Part shown: piece after piece, positions 8,525 to 18,101 of the stretch
Position numbering within the stretch: the first letter of the stretch is position 1
Layout: each line of letters begins with the position of its first letter
Assembly (NCBI RefSeq): GCF_024363565.1
Contig: NZ_JAJEKE010000002.1
Location: 248,001-312,000 of the forward strand
Source of the DNA: Lutispora saccharofermentans
Lineage (GTDB): Bacteria > Bacillota > Clostridia > Lutisporales > Lutisporaceae
Length of the DNA: 64,000 bases
Direction: 5' to 3'
The notes under the pieces: model-generated
Database searches by the model: none
What the model was told of the DNA's origin: nothing
What the model saw: only the letters and a program-made list of their open reading frames with translations
Position numbers and translations under genes: made by a program

Positions 8525-9916
8525 TTGGAAAAGTACTTCAGACTCAAAGAAAACAACACTACAGTGAAAACAGAAATTATCGCAGGCATCACAACCTTTG
8601 TAACAATGGCCTACATAATTTTTGTAAACCCATCTATTCTTAAAATGGCAGGAATGAATCTAGAAGGCGCTTTAGGTGATGCGGCAATTCCCTTCAATGC
8701 ATTCAACGACCCTGTTGTAGGCTCGGTAATGGCTGCTACATGTATTTCGGCAGCAATAGGAACATTGATAATGGGGCTTTATGCCAACTATCCTTTTGCT
8801 CAGGCCCCGGGAATGGGACTCAATGCATTTTTCGCGTTTTCAGTAGTTTTAGGCATGAGCTATACCTGGCAGCAAGCCTTAGCAGCAGTTTTCATCTCAG
8901 GTTTGGTATTTATACTTATTACTCTTACTAAGATCAGAGAAATGATAATTGATTCTATACCCATGTCTCTTAAGCATGCAGTAAGCGGCGGTATAGGATT
9001 GTTTATAGCACTTATAGGATTTAAAAATGCAGGAATCATAATTGCTAACCCTTCAACATTAGTAGGCTTTGGGGACTTGATGGCTCCAAATACTCTTCTG
9101 GCTATATTCGGACTTTTTCTTACGGCAATACTCATGAGCAGAAATATAAAAGGCTCTATGCTGATGGGAATATTTGCTACGACTTTGGTAGGCATTTTTA
9201 CCGGCGTAGTGGCTATTCCTGAAGGCTTCAGTCTGGTATCCGCTCCGCCCAGCATATCCCACACTTTTATGAAGATGGATTTTGCAGGCTTATTAAAGAT
9301 AGGAGAAGGGGCCACTCTTGCAACGGCAATCACCAGCATTTTAACGGTTATACTTTCTTTTACATTTGTAGATATGTTTGATACCATAGGAACTTTGGTA
9401 GGAACAGCTTCAAAAGCAAACATGATGGATAAGAACGGCAAGCTTCCCAGAGTCAATAAGGCTTTATTGGCAGACGCTGTCGCAACTTCGGCAGGTGCTA
9501 TGCTGGGTACTTCCACAGTTACCACATATGTTGAAAGCGCCGCAGGAGTATTGGAGGGCGGCAGGACAGGGCTTACTTCTGTGGTCACCGCTGCATTGTT
9601 CATATTGGCTTTGTTCTTTGCTCCATTGGTAGGCTTAGTACCTTCAGAGGCTACGGCTCCTGCTCTTATCATAGTAGGAGTTTTGATGATGAGTGCATTG
9701 AAAGAGATAGATTTCAATGATTTTTCAGATGCTTTTCCTGCATTCCTCACAATAGTCATGATGCCTTTCAGCTACAGCATTGCGAATGGAATAGCAGCAG
9801 GAATGATCGCATATCCCATTATAAAGATCGCTACAGGCAAGCATAAGGATGTTCATCCTGTGGTTTATATCTTAGCATTATTGTTTATACTGAGATTTGC
9901 CACGATGGCTGGTTAA
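8525..9916 (+). CDS. pbuG: Guanine/hypoxanthine permease (NCS2, AzgA/PbuG type)
   Basis: 463-residue polytopic membrane protein. The N-terminus LEKYFRLKENNTTVKTEIIA then GITTFVTMAYIIFVNPSIL, QAPGMGLNAFFAF and the conserved TFVDMFDTIGTLVG motif are hallmarks of AzgA/PbuG transporters that import guanine or hypoxanthine with protons. TTG at 8525 is the start: AAAGGGG lies nine bases upstream and family members begin at this residue. An in-frame ATG at 8435 lies inside the riboswitch and is rejected. Expression is riboswitch-controlled. It sits between purL and purE, so salvage import and synthesis are co-located. Confidence 0.93.
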   Translation: MEKYFRLKENNTTVKTEIIAGITTFVTMAYIIFVNPSILKMAGMNLEGALGDAAIPFNAFNDPVVGSVMAATCISAAIGTLIMGLYANYPFAQAPGMGLNAFFAFSVVLGMSYTWQQALAAVFISGLVFILITLTKIREMIIDSIPMSLKHAVSGGIGLFIALIGFKNAGIIIANPSTLVGFGDLMAPNTLLAIFGLFLTAILMSRNIKGSMLMGIFATTLVGIFTGVVAIPEGFSLVSAPPSISHTFMKMDFAGLLKIGEGATLATAITSILTVILSFTFVDMFDTIGTLVGTASKANMMDKNGKLPRVNKALLADAVATSAGAMLGTSTVTTYVESAAGVLEGGRTGLTSVVTAALFILALFFAPLVGLVPSEATAPALIIVGVLMMSALKEIDFNDFSDAFPAFLTIVMMPFSYSIANGIAAGMIAYPIIKIATGKHKDVHPVVYILALLFILRFATMAG

Positions 9917-9926
9917 TGTAAATTGC

Positions 9927-9963
9927 GAATCCGATTAGAGCTAGACTTTAATCGGATTCTTTT
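9927..9963 (+). terminator. terminator after the purine permease
   Basis: GAATCCGATTA (9927-9937) and TAATCGGATTC (9949-9959) form a perfect 11-bp stem followed by TTTT. It separates the riboswitch transcript from the purE run. Confidence 0.85.
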
Positions 9964-9999
9964 CACAAATAGGAAGAGTTTTTAATAGGAGGGAGATAC

Positions 10000-10500
10000 A
10001 TGGATAAAAATCCAAAGGTTGCAATCATAATGGGAAGCGACTCAGATTTGCCCATAGTGGCAAAAGCCATAAAGGTTCTGAAGGAATTCAAGGTTGATTT
10101 TGAAGTAAGGGTCATATCTGCTCACAGAACACCGGATAGGGCTTCCACCTTTGCAAAGGGAGCAGAAGCAGAGGGCTTCGACGCGATCATAGCGGCAGCC
10201 GGCAAAGCTGCTCATTTGCCCGGGGTGCTGGCAGCATATACTGTACTTCCGGTAATAGGAATACCTGTCAAATCCTCTGCTTTGGACGGGATGGATGCTT
10301 TATTATCCATAGTTCAGATGCCTTCGGGCATACCGGTGGCTACAGTAGGGATCGACGGAGCAGAAAATGCAGGGCTTCTTGCCGTAGAGATGCTTTCGAT
10401 AAAGCATGAAGCTTTGAGAAAAGCCTTAAAGCTCCATAGGGAGAACATGGCTCAGGAAGTAATAAAAAAAGATGAAAGAATAAGTGAAGAAAAATTTTAA
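10000..10500 (+). CDS. purE: 5-(carboxyamino)imidazole ribonucleotide mutase / AIR carboxylase
   Basis: 166 residues, normal for PurE. GSDSDLP binds phosphate and SAHRTPDR carries the catalytic His; [30 protein letters not shown] and [11 protein letters not shown] follow. The AHLPG loop points to class I, which rearranges N5-CAIR made by PurK, but no purK lies nearby and the loop has an unusual Lys ([11 protein letters not shown]). ATG at 10000 follows AGGAGG. First gene of the purE-F-M-N-H-D run. Confidence 0.95.
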   Translation: MDKNPKVAIIMGSDSDLPIVAKAIKVLKEFKVDFEVRVISAHRTPDRASTFAKGAEAEGFDAIIAAAGKAAHLPGVLAAYTVLPVIGIPVKSSALDGMDALLSIVQMPSGIPVATVGIDGAENAGLLAVEMLSIKHEALRKALKLHRENMAQEVIKKDERISEEKF

Positions 10501-10728
10501 TTAGAACTCAGGGTTTTAGGGTAGGGCGCTGGAGTTAGTTGGAAAGATGGAAGGATGATTGAGTTGTAGGGGATGCCGCCCTCGGCATACCGTCATTGCG
10601 AAAAGCTTTAGCGACGAAGCAATCCAAAAAAGAAGATAAGCTTAAATCGCTGGATTGAAGATTAACAAATTGACCCAAAGGAATGCCCTAATGCTAGAAG
10701 CTAGAGACTAAAAAAAGGAGATTATAAG
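10501..10728. repeat. gap with E- and C-type repeats
   Basis: Holds a C-like start (CTCAGGGTTTTAGG), a clear E-family unit GTCATTGCGAAAAGC... to AAGCAATCC (10592-10625), and a short C array of 7-bp units (CTAGAAG, CTAGAGA, 10694-10710) just before the purF ribosome site. E-type GTCATTGCGA...AAGCAAT repeats are known as dispersed repeats in unrelated bacteria. No gene. Confidence 0.6.
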
Positions 10729-12084
10729 ATGTGTGGAATTGTTGGTATCTATGATAAGGGCAATATAAATGCAGCTAACGGAGCTTATTACGGCCTGGTG
10801 GCTTTGCAGCACAGAGGTCAGGAAAGTGCAGGCATTGCTATAAATAATGATGGCATAATAACCTGCTATAAGGATATGGGCTATGTAAATGAGGTATTTG
10901 ACGATAAGATATTGAGCCTTTTGAAGGGAGACATGGCCATAGGACATGTGCGCTACTCGACTTCAGGCGCAAGCTTTGCAGCCAATGCTCAGCCGATTTT
11001 GATCAAATTCAAGAATGGAAACCTGGCTATGGCTCACAACGGCAACCTGGTAAATGCGGAAGCGTTGAGAGAGCAGCTGGAGGATCAAGGCATGATCTTC
11101 AGCACCACCACAGATAGCGAAGTGATAGCGGCACTGATAGCCAGAAACTATAAAGGCGATATCGTTAACGCAATTCAAGATACCATGGATATGGTAAAGG
11201 GTTCCTATGCTTTGGTTATAATGACAGTTGACAAGCTCATAGCCGTAAGGGACGGTTATGGTCTCCGCCCATTGGTCATCGGGAAGCTTGATGATGGCTA
11301 CGCATTGGCATCGGAAAGCTGCGCTCTTGATACCCTGGGCGCGGAGTTCATGAGGGATGTGAAGCCGGGTGAGATAATAGTCATAGATAAGGATGGAATG
11401 AAAAGTATGGCAAGCAGCATCAAGATGCCAAAGAAGGGCTGCTTATTTGAATATATATATTTTGCAAGGCCTGACAGCATTATTGACGGTATCAGCATGT
11501 ACAAGGCAAGAGAAAATGCAGGCAAAATACTTGCCGAAGAGCAGCCTGCCATAGCCGATACGGTTATTTCGGTGCCGGATTCGGGAACCCCGGCTGCCAT
11601 AGGCTATGCAAATGAGTCGGGAATTCCGTATTCCGTTGGCCTGATCAAGAATAGATATGTGGGCAGAACCTTTATTCAGCCGACACAATCCATGAGGGAG
11701 CTTGGCGTTAAGCTTAAGCTCAATCCCTTGAAGGGCAATATTAAGGGAAAAAGAGTGGTAATGGTGGATGACAGCATAGTGAGAGGAACGACAAGCAGAA
11801 AGATCGTCAAGGCATTGAGGGATGCCGGAGCAACTGAAGTTCATGTGAGAGTCGCCTCGCCGCCGGTGATACATTCCTGTCACTATGGGATAGACACCCC
11901 TACAACTGAGGAATTGGTCGGAGCAATAAATCCTGTGGAAAAGATAAGAAAATATATCGGAGCAGACAGTTTGGGCTACCTGAGCTTGAAAGGACTGCTG
12001 GCTTCTGTGGACAGCGATGGCGATGGCTATTGCACCGCATGCCTCAACGGAGAATATCCGATACCGTTAGACTGTCGAAGATAG
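10729..12084 (+). CDS. purF: Amidophosphoribosyltransferase
   Basis: 451 residues. Makes phosphoribosylamine from PRPP and glutamine, the committed step of purine synthesis. Cys2 of MCGIVGIYDKGN is the N-terminal glutaminase nucleophile with no long propeptide. The PRPP loop VVMVDDSIVRGTTSRK lies near 345. Four Cys are placed as in the iron-sulfur enzyme of Bacillus: GCLFEYIYFARPDS, HSCHYGIDTP and the CxxC of GYCTACLNG, so a structural 4Fe-4S cluster is expected. AAAAAGGAG precedes the ATG. Purine nucleotides inhibit family members. Confidence 0.96.
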   Translation: MCGIVGIYDKGNINAANGAYYGLVALQHRGQESAGIAINNDGIITCYKDMGYVNEVFDDKILSLLKGDMAIGHVRYSTSGASFAANAQPILIKFKNGNLAMAHNGNLVNAEALREQLEDQGMIFSTTTDSEVIAALIARNYKGDIVNAIQDTMDMVKGSYALVIMTVDKLIAVRDGYGLRPLVIGKLDDGYALASESCALDTLGAEFMRDVKPGEIIVIDKDGMKSMASSIKMPKKGCLFEYIYFARPDSIIDGISMYKARENAGKILAEEQPAIADTVISVPDSGTPAAIGYANESGIPYSVGLIKNRYVGRTFIQPTQSMRELGVKLKLNPLKGNIKGKRVVMVDDSIVRGTTSRKIVKALRDAGATEVHVRVASPPVIHSCHYGIDTPTTEELVGAINPVEKIRKYIGADSLGYLSLKGLLASVDSDGDGYCTACLNGEYPIPLDCRR

Positions 12085-12541
12085 GCGGATGGCTTTAGGG
12101 TATTCCTTATAGGTCAGGGCTCAGGATTCGGAGCTCAGAACTCAGAAAATTAGGGCCGGAATCTGGAGGCGGAAGGTTACGAGGAACACGGATTTACACT
12201 GAATCTTTTACGGATTTACACGGAGAGTTTCTATTTTATTGTTTAAGAGAATACAGGGTAAATTCTTCATCTGTCATTCTGAATGAAACGAAGTAGAGTG
12301 AAGAATCTGGCTGAGCTTCTTCGCTACAAATAAAAAACCTCTGTGCACCTCCGTGTTCACCGTAACCTTTGACCCCAGAGGCATACCCAAAAGTATATCG
12401 GATTAGCATCAAAAACTATAAAAGAACAATAGCGATAATATAATTCCCATTCCGTGATTTTTAGTGTAAAATTCAGTGTCTTTCAGTGGTTCAAGAAACC
12501 CAAGAGGCATACCTAATTATTAATAGAAGAGGTGAATATAA
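12085..12541. repeat. nested composite repeat C-B-E-B-C
   Basis: In order: C flank GGTATTCC... with 7-bp units ending ACTCAG (12100-12146), a B arm (GAACACGGATTTACACTGAA, 12183-12202), E unit GTCATTCTGAA...GAAGAATCT (12273-12308), a B closing arm (CTCCGTGTTCACCGTAACC, about 12350-12368) and a C closing flank (AGGCATACCC), then a second B closing arm near 12465-12495. The order is mirrored about the E unit. No gene; purM's ribosome site AGAGGTG ends the gap. Confidence 0.7.
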
Positions 12542-13582
12542 ATGGATGATAGATTGACTTACAAGAACGCCGGAGTAGACGTAGAAGCCGGATATGAAGC
12601 TGTCAAGCTCATGAAGGAACACGTGAAAAAGACCAATATACCCGGCGTCATGGGCAACCTGGGAAGCTTCGGAGGCTTCTTCATGCCCAATTTATCCGGC
12701 ATGAAAGAGCCGGTTTTGGTCTCCGGAACCGACGGAGTAGGAACAAAGCTTCAGATAGCCTTTATGATGGATAAGCATGACACCATAGGCATTGACTGTG
12801 TTGCCATGTGCGTGAATGATATAGCCTGCCACGGAGCAAAGCCCCTGTTTTTCCTTGACTACATCGGCACAGGCAGGCTTAACCCCAAAAAAGCAGAAGC
12901 CATTGTCAAGGGGATATGCGACGGCTGCATAGATGCGGGCTGTGCCTTGATAGGAGGAGAGACCGCGGAGATGCCCGGCTTTTATCAGGATGAGGAGTAT
13001 GACCTTGCAGGCTTTGCCGTAGGTGCAGTAGATAAGCCGAAGGTCATCAACGGAGAAAAGGTGAAGCAGGGTGATGTCATAATAGGGCTCCAATCCAGCG
13101 GTATACATAGCAATGGATACTCCTTGGTAAGGAAGCTTTTCTTTGGAGTCAATGATTATAAAGTCGATCATAAATTTCCGGAGCTTACGGGCTTACTTGG
13201 AGAAGAACTGCTAAAGCCCACAAGAATATATGTGAAGACCATCCTGAGCCTTATAGAAAAGCATGATATAAAGGGAATAGCGCATATAACCGGCGGCGGA
13301 TTTATCGAAAACATTCCCAGAACCATCCCACAGGGCTTAAAAGCCAAAATAGAGATGGGAAGCTGGGAGATACTCCCGATATTCAAGCTTATGAAGGATT
13401 TAGGCAAGATTGAAGACCAGGCGTTATATAATACATTCAACATGGGGATAGGGCTTGTCATGATAGTGGACAAAGCTGAAGCCGACAGCGTAATGGGTTC
13501 CCTTAGGGCTATGAGAGAGAAAGTATACATTATAGGAGAGATCGCAGCGGGAGAAGGGGGTATCGAGCTTTGCAAAAAATAA
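12542..13582 (+). CDS. purM: Phosphoribosylformylglycinamidine cyclo-ligase (AIR synthetase)
   Basis: 346 residues, the usual length. Closes FGAM to AIR using ATP. Motifs: [45 protein letters not shown] and [16 protein letters not shown] at 12542 follows AAGAGGTG. The 3' end overlaps purN by 13 bases in another frame, so the two are translated together. Confidence 0.97.
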   Translation: MDDRLTYKNAGVDVEAGYEAVKLMKEHVKKTNIPGVMGNLGSFGGFFMPNLSGMKEPVLVSGTDGVGTKLQIAFMMDKHDTIGIDCVAMCVNDIACHGAKPLFFLDYIGTGRLNPKKAEAIVKGICDGCIDAGCALIGGETAEMPGFYQDEEYDLAGFAVGAVDKPKVINGEKVKQGDVIIGLQSSGIHSNGYSLVRKLFFGVNDYKVDHKFPELTGLLGEELLKPTRIYVKTILSLIEKHDIKGIAHITGGGFIENIPRTIPQGLKAKIEMGSWEILPIFKLMKDLGKIEDQALYNTFNMGIGLVMIVDKAEADSVMGSLRAMREKVYIIGEIAAGEGGIELCKK

Positions 13583-14202
13583 GGATTGGTGTTTTGATCT
13601 CCGGCGGCGGCACTAATCTTCAAGCTTTGATTGACGACATCGAAAAGGGAAAGATAAAGGGCGCAATCTCTATAGTCATATCCGATAAAAAGGATGCTTA
13701 TGGCATTGAAAGGGCAAAAAAACATGGAATAGAAGCCATAGTTATAGATAAAAAGAGCTTCCGTGATAATGATGAATTCATGGACTGCCTTATGGATGAA
13801 TTGGAAAAATACAAAGCGGACTTAGTGGTATTGGCCGGATTTTTAAGTATTTTGTCCAAAGCATTTATAGAAAAATACAGGAATAGAATAATGAACGTAC
13901 ATCCCTCCCTCATACCTGCTTTTTGCGGTAAGGGCTATTATGGGCAAAAGGTTCATAAAGCGGTGCTGGAATACGGAGCCAAGGTTTCCGGTGCTACTGT
14001 TCATTTCGTTGATGAAGGAGCAGATACAGGCCCCATAATTTTGCAGCAAGCTGTACGGGTAGAGGATGATGATACACCGGAAACCCTGGCCGCCAGGGTG
14101 CTGGAGGTTGAACATAAGCTGCTGCCCGAAGCTGTAGGACTGTATTGCGATAGTAAGCTCGAGATAGAAGGCAGAAAAGTTAGAATTAATGCAGGCAAAT
14201 AG
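13570..14202 (+). CDS. purN: Phosphoribosylglycinamide formyltransferase (folate-dependent)
   Basis: 210 residues. Transfers formyl from 10-formyltetrahydrofolate to [21 protein letters not shown] binds phosphate; the catalytic Asn-His-Asp are in [22 protein letters not shown] and DTGPIILQQ. The start is TTG at 13570, inside the purM reading frame, with GGAGAAGGGGG about nine bases upstream. The 13-base overlap is larger than a simple ATGA coupling. Confidence 0.94.
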   Translation: MQKIRIGVLISGGGTNLQALIDDIEKGKIKGAISIVISDKKDAYGIERAKKHGIEAIVIDKKSFRDNDEFMDCLMDELEKYKADLVVLAGFLSILSKAFIEKYRNRIMNVHPSLIPAFCGKGYYGQKVHKAVLEYGAKVSGATVHFVDEGADTGPIILQQAVRVEDDDTPETLAARVLEVEHKLLPEAVGLYCDSKLEIEGRKVRINAGK

Positions 14203-14402
14203 GCTCATTGGCAAATAGGCAAATGGGTTTTGAGCATGCCGCTGGGGTCCTGGAAACGGGGAACACGGAATTACACTGAATCTTTCACGGATTTACCCGC
14301 CCTTCAAGACCCAAAAGGAATACCCTAATGCTAGAGGCTAGCAGCCAGAAGCTAGTGGCTGACCCAAGAGGTAAAATAAAATAAAAATGAAAGGTGATAA
14401 TT
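14203..14402. repeat. gap with B arm and C heptamer array
   Basis: B arm CGGGGAACACGGAATTACAC (around 14258-14277), then the C flank AAGGAATACCCTAATG and an array of 7-bp units (CTAGAGG, CTAGCAG, CCAGAAG, CTAGTGG; 14331-14358) ending CTGACCC. purH follows with AAAGGTG. Confidence 0.65.
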
Positions 14403-15944
14403 ATGATAAAACGTGCACTGATAAGTGTTTCAGATAAAATAGGCATAATCGATTTTGCTAAAAAGCTGGACGAAAAGGGCATAGAGATAATATCTACGGG
14501 AGGTACTGCAAAGGCATTATCCGATGCAGGCATTAAGGTCATATCCATATCCGACATTACGGGCTTTCCGGAATGCCTGGATGGCAGGGTAAAGACCCTT
14601 CACCCCAATATATTTGCCGGCTTGCTCGCCATGAGAGAAAAGCAGGAGCATATGGACACCTTAGAAAAGCTTCACATCAACACCATTGATATGGTGGTGG
14701 TAAACCTCTATCCCTTCAAGAAAACTATAGAAAAGGATGGAGTGCTTCTTGAGGAAGCTATAGAAAACATTGATATCGGCGGTCCATCCATGCTTAGAGC
14801 GGCAGCCAAAAACTATAAGCATGTAGCTGTCATCACCGACCCATCGGATTATGATATGGTCCTGGATGAAATCATGAAAACAGGTGCAGTGACGGATAAA
14901 ACAAGATTTAAGCTAGCGGCTAAGGTTTTCAATCATACCGCTCATTATGACGCTCTCATAGCTTCTTATTTGTGGGAAAAAGCTGAGATGGAGAAGTATC
15001 CGCAGCTCCTGACCCTTACCTATGAGAAGGCACAGGATTTGAGATATGGAGAAAACCCTCATCAAAGCGCGGCCTATTATAAGGATCCATTGAAAACTAC
15101 GGGGAGGCTCCATAATGCAGAGCAGTTAAACGGTAAGGAGCTTTCTTATAATAATATAAATGATGCAAATGCTGCTTTGGAGCTTTTAAAGGAGTTTAAT
15201 GAGCCCGCCTGCATAGCCGTCAAGCATGCTAATCCCTGCGGCGCAGGTGTGGGAAAGAATATTTTCGAGGCGTATAAGAAAGCCTATGAAGGAGATCCCA
15301 TATCTATCTTTGGCGGCATCGTGGCTGTCAATGAAGAGATTGATGAAAAGACAGCCGAAGAATTGGTCAAGATATTCTTGGAGATTGTTATAGCGCCTTC
15401 ATATAGCGATAGGGCTTTGGAAATCCTGAGAGAGAAGAAAAATCTGAGAGTTTTGAAGCTGGAGGATATAAGGATCAGACCTGAAGAGGCTTATGAGCTG
15501 AAGAGGGTATCCGGCGGCTTGCTTATTCAGGATTCTGACTACAAGGATTTCTCTATTGACGACATAAGCTATGTGACGGAAAAGAAGCCTACAGAACAAG
15601 AAATGAAGGACTTGTTATTTGCCTGGAAGATTGTAAAGCATGTAAAGTCCAACGCTATTGTGATAGCCAAGGATGGAAGGACATTGGGCGTAGGGCCCGG
15701 CCAGACGAACAGGATCTGGTCTGCAGAAATGAGTATAGCCAGGGCTGGGGAACAAGTACAAGGAGCAGTTATGGCATCCGATGCATTCTTCCCCTTTCCG
15801 GATGTCGCGGCTGCTGCAGCCAATGCCGGTATAAGAGCCATCATCCAGCCCGGTGGCTCTTTAAAGGACAAAGACTCTGTTGAGGTATGCAATAAAGAAG
15901 GTATAGCCATGATATTTACAGGCATGAGACATTTCAAGCATTGA
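14403..15944 (+). CDS. purH: Bifunctional AICAR formyltransferase / IMP cyclohydrolase
   Basis: 513 residues. The N-terminal MGS-like domain ([30 protein letters not shown]) closes FAICAR to IMP; the C-terminal part formylates AICAR ([31 protein letters not shown]). ATG at 14403 is preferred over an in-frame GTG at 14394, which lies in the ribosome site AAAGGTG. The formyltransferase half has [19 protein letters not shown] rather than the better known GQMNRV form, a variant seen in some clostridia. It performs the last two steps to IMP. Confidence 0.95.
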   Translation: MIKRALISVSDKIGIIDFAKKLDEKGIEIISTGGTAKALSDAGIKVISISDITGFPECLDGRVKTLHPNIFAGLLAMREKQEHMDTLEKLHINTIDMVVVNLYPFKKTIEKDGVLLEEAIENIDIGGPSMLRAAAKNYKHVAVITDPSDYDMVLDEIMKTGAVTDKTRFKLAAKVFNHTAHYDALIASYLWEKAEMEKYPQLLTLTYEKAQDLRYGENPHQSAAYYKDPLKTTGRLHNAEQLNGKELSYNNINDANAALELLKEFNEPACIAVKHANPCGAGVGKNIFEAYKKAYEGDPISIFGGIVAVNEEIDEKTAEELVKIFLEIVIAPSYSDRALEILREKKNLRVLKLEDIRIRPEEAYELKRVSGGLLIQDSDYKDFSIDDISYVTEKKPTEQEMKDLLFAWKIVKHVKSNAIVIAKDGRTLGVGPGQTNRIWSAEMSIARAGEQVQGAVMASDAFFPFPDVAAAAANAGIRAIIQPGGSLKDKDSVEVCNKEGIAMIFTGMRHFKH

Positions 15945-16306
15945 TTTTACTTAGGAGACGGGAACCACTGAAAGACACGGAAACCTCACAAAAAATCACT
16001 GAAGGGTTGATAATATTAAACTTATGTGAAATTGCTTATTTAGACCTTATGACATATATTACGCATAAAATTAGTTACTATTAACAGCTAAAAAAGATGC
16101 ACGCCGGCATTCTGAGTGCAATGAAGAATCTTAGCGAGATTATTCACTATTAACAAAAATCAGTAAAAAATCAAAATATGAAATAAAAAAATCTTTCTGT
16201 GTTTTTTCGTGAAAAATTCAGTGACTTTCCGTGGTTTTCGTTCCCAGTTGCAAACTGCTAAAAATGGGTTATTGAAATGGAAGCAAGATGATGAGAGGTG
16301 AAATGT
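15945..16306. repeat. nested composite repeat B-E-B
   Basis: Opens with TGATTTTAC and B arm GGAACCACTGAAAGACACGG (15962-15981), has an E unit GCATTCTGAGTGCAATGAAG... (16107-16132) in the middle, and closes with the complementary B arm (TTTCGTGAAAAATTCAGTGA..., about 16204-16245). Outer arms could fold over the E unit. No gene seen. Confidence 0.7.
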
Positions 16307-17560
16307 ATGAAGGTTTTGGTAGTTGGAAGCGGTGCCAGGGAGCATGCTATTATATGGAAACTGCTTCAAAGCCCAAAGGTGAGCTATATCTACTGTGCTC
16401 CGGGCAACGGAGGCATAAGACAGATGGCGGAATGTGTAAATATAAAAGCCGATGATGTGGAAGGTTTATACCGGTTTGCGAAAGATAATAAAATAGATCT
16501 TACCGTTGTAGGGCCTGAGCTGCCCTTAAGCCTTGGAATAGTTGACTATTTCCAAAGCCGAGGACTGAGGATATTCGGACCTGCTCAAAATGCGGCTTTA
16601 TTGGAGAGCAGCAAAGCCTTTGCAAAGGATTTGATGCAAAAATATGATATACCGACTGCAAGATATAAGACCTATGAGGATGCAGCTTTGGCCAGGATGG
16701 AAGTGGAAAGCTTTGGTTTTCCTGTAGTTATAAAGGCGGACGGTTTGGCTGCAGGCAAAGGGGTAATAATTGCCGGCACAAAAGAGGAAGCCATAAAAGC
16801 CATAGATGATATAATGACGGATAAGCATTTTGGGAATGCAGGCAACAAAGTGGTCATAGAAGAGTTCTTACAAGGCAAGGAGGCCTCCATATTGGCCTTT
16901 GTAGACAGCAAAACTGCCTTGCCGATGGTGAGCGCACAGGATTACAAGAGAGTCTTTGATAATGACAAGGGGCTCAACACAGGAGGAATGGGTGCCATCT
17001 CTCCGGCACCTCATTATGATGAAAAGACGGCGGATATTGTTATGGAGAAGATCATAGCTCCCACTGTGGAGGCTATGAATAAGGAAGGCAGGCCCTACAA
17101 AGGAGTATTATACTTTGGGCTGATGCTTACTGAAGCCGGGCCTAAGGTAATAGAGTACAACTGCCGCTTCGGAGATCCAGAGACAGAGGCAGTGCTCTTA
17201 AGATTGGAAAGCGATCTGGCGGAGATTATGGAAGCTGTTATAGAAGAAAGACTCCATGAGATAGATATAGAGTGGAATGATAATGCGGCTGTATGTGTGG
17301 TAATGGCTTCGGGAGGTTACCCGGAGAATTATGAAAAAGGCTATGAGATAAAAGGGCTGACGGCTGCGGAAGAAGGGATCATATTCCATGCAGGCACAAA
17401 ATATACTGACGGCAGGGTTGTAACCGACGGAGGCAGAGTGCTGGTCTTTTCGGCTCTCGGCTCTTCACTGGACAAAGCCAGGGAGGCCGCCTACAGGGAT
17501 ATAAACAAGGTCAACTTTCACGGCCACCACTACAGAAAGGATATTGGGCTGATAGGATAG
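16307..17560 (+). CDS. purD: Phosphoribosylamine-glycine ligase (GAR synthetase)
   Basis: 417 residues. Joins glycine to phosphoribosylamine with ATP. ATP-grasp enzyme: MKVLVVGSGAREHAIIWKL at the N-terminus, PVVIKADGLAAGKGVIIA for nucleotide binding and YNCRFGDPETEAVLLRL near 290 for metal binding. ATG at 16307 fits the GAGAGGTG ribosome site; an upstream in-frame GTG is part of that site. Last gene of the purine run. Confidence 0.96.
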   Translation: MKVLVVGSGAREHAIIWKLLQSPKVSYIYCAPGNGGIRQMAECVNIKADDVEGLYRFAKDNKIDLTVVGPELPLSLGIVDYFQSRGLRIFGPAQNAALLESSKAFAKDLMQKYDIPTARYKTYEDAALARMEVESFGFPVVIKADGLAAGKGVIIAGTKEEAIKAIDDIMTDKHFGNAGNKVVIEEFLQGKEASILAFVDSKTALPMVSAQDYKRVFDNDKGLNTGGMGAISPAPHYDEKTADIVMEKIIAPTVEAMNKEGRPYKGVLYFGLMLTEAGPKVIEYNCRFGDPETEAVLLRLESDLAEIMEAVIEERLHEIDIEWNDNAAVCVVMASGGYPENYEKGYEIKGLTAAEEGIIFHAGTKYTDGRVVTDGGRVLVFSALGSSLDKAREAAYRDINKVNFHGHHYRKDIGLIG

Positions 17561-18101
17561 GGATTTTTTTAACCACTGAAAGACACTGAAGGATATTGAC
17601 TTTATAGACACTATAGCGTGCATATAGGATATGTGCTTCGCATATCGATGTTCGCTTTGGCAGTTCTAGAGCTTAATCTCACAAAAAGCCTAACGGCACC
17701 CAAAGGACCTCCATGTCCTGGATGCCTTGGGCGGCGCTAGATTTTTCTTAGGATAGGATGTGAGCTTTAGAGTTGCCTGTGACCCTTGCGGTTATCAAAA
17801 TCAATACCTTTGTGAACTGCACATATGCTTATTCTGTTTCACTGCAGTAGTGATAAAATAAATACTCCTCCGTGAAAAATCCGTGAGGCTTCCGTGTTAA
17901 TCCGTGGTTTCCGTTCCCCGTCCCCATAACCCGTTAGGAATACCCTAACATTCCTAAGTTCTGAGCTCTGAATCCTGAGTTCTAGGCTTATGCCCAAAGC
18001 CAGAGTATAGCGTGCCTTTGTTTTTAAATATATATGTGATATAATTTTTAATGATTATCATTTAGAAAGGGTAATGAAATTTTCATTATACGGAAATTTT
18101 T
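17561..18101. repeat. nested composite repeat B-F-hairpin-F-B-C
   Basis: Order: B arm AACCACTGAAAGACACTGAA (17572-17591); F left end GATATGTGC (17628-17636); a hairpin from CGGCACCC (about 17694) to GGGCGGCG (about 17737) that resembles hairpin 1 of element S; F right half with GCCTGTGACCCTTGCGG (17775-17791) and end GCACATAT (17819-17826); B closing arms (CCGTGGTTTCCGTTCCCC); then a C array (CTGAGTTCTAGG type units, 17957-17985). The last 100 bp hold the regulator's promoter region and ribosome site. Confidence 0.65.

Noticed and set aside
8860-9759. 299-codon open frame antisense to the purine permease
   Set aside because: Shadow of a real gene with strong third-position bias; no ribosome site and no family motif.
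12085-12541. Nested repeat blocks as CRISPR arrays
   Set aside because: Units are palindromic and variable, spacing is irregular, and there are no unique spacers or cas genes.
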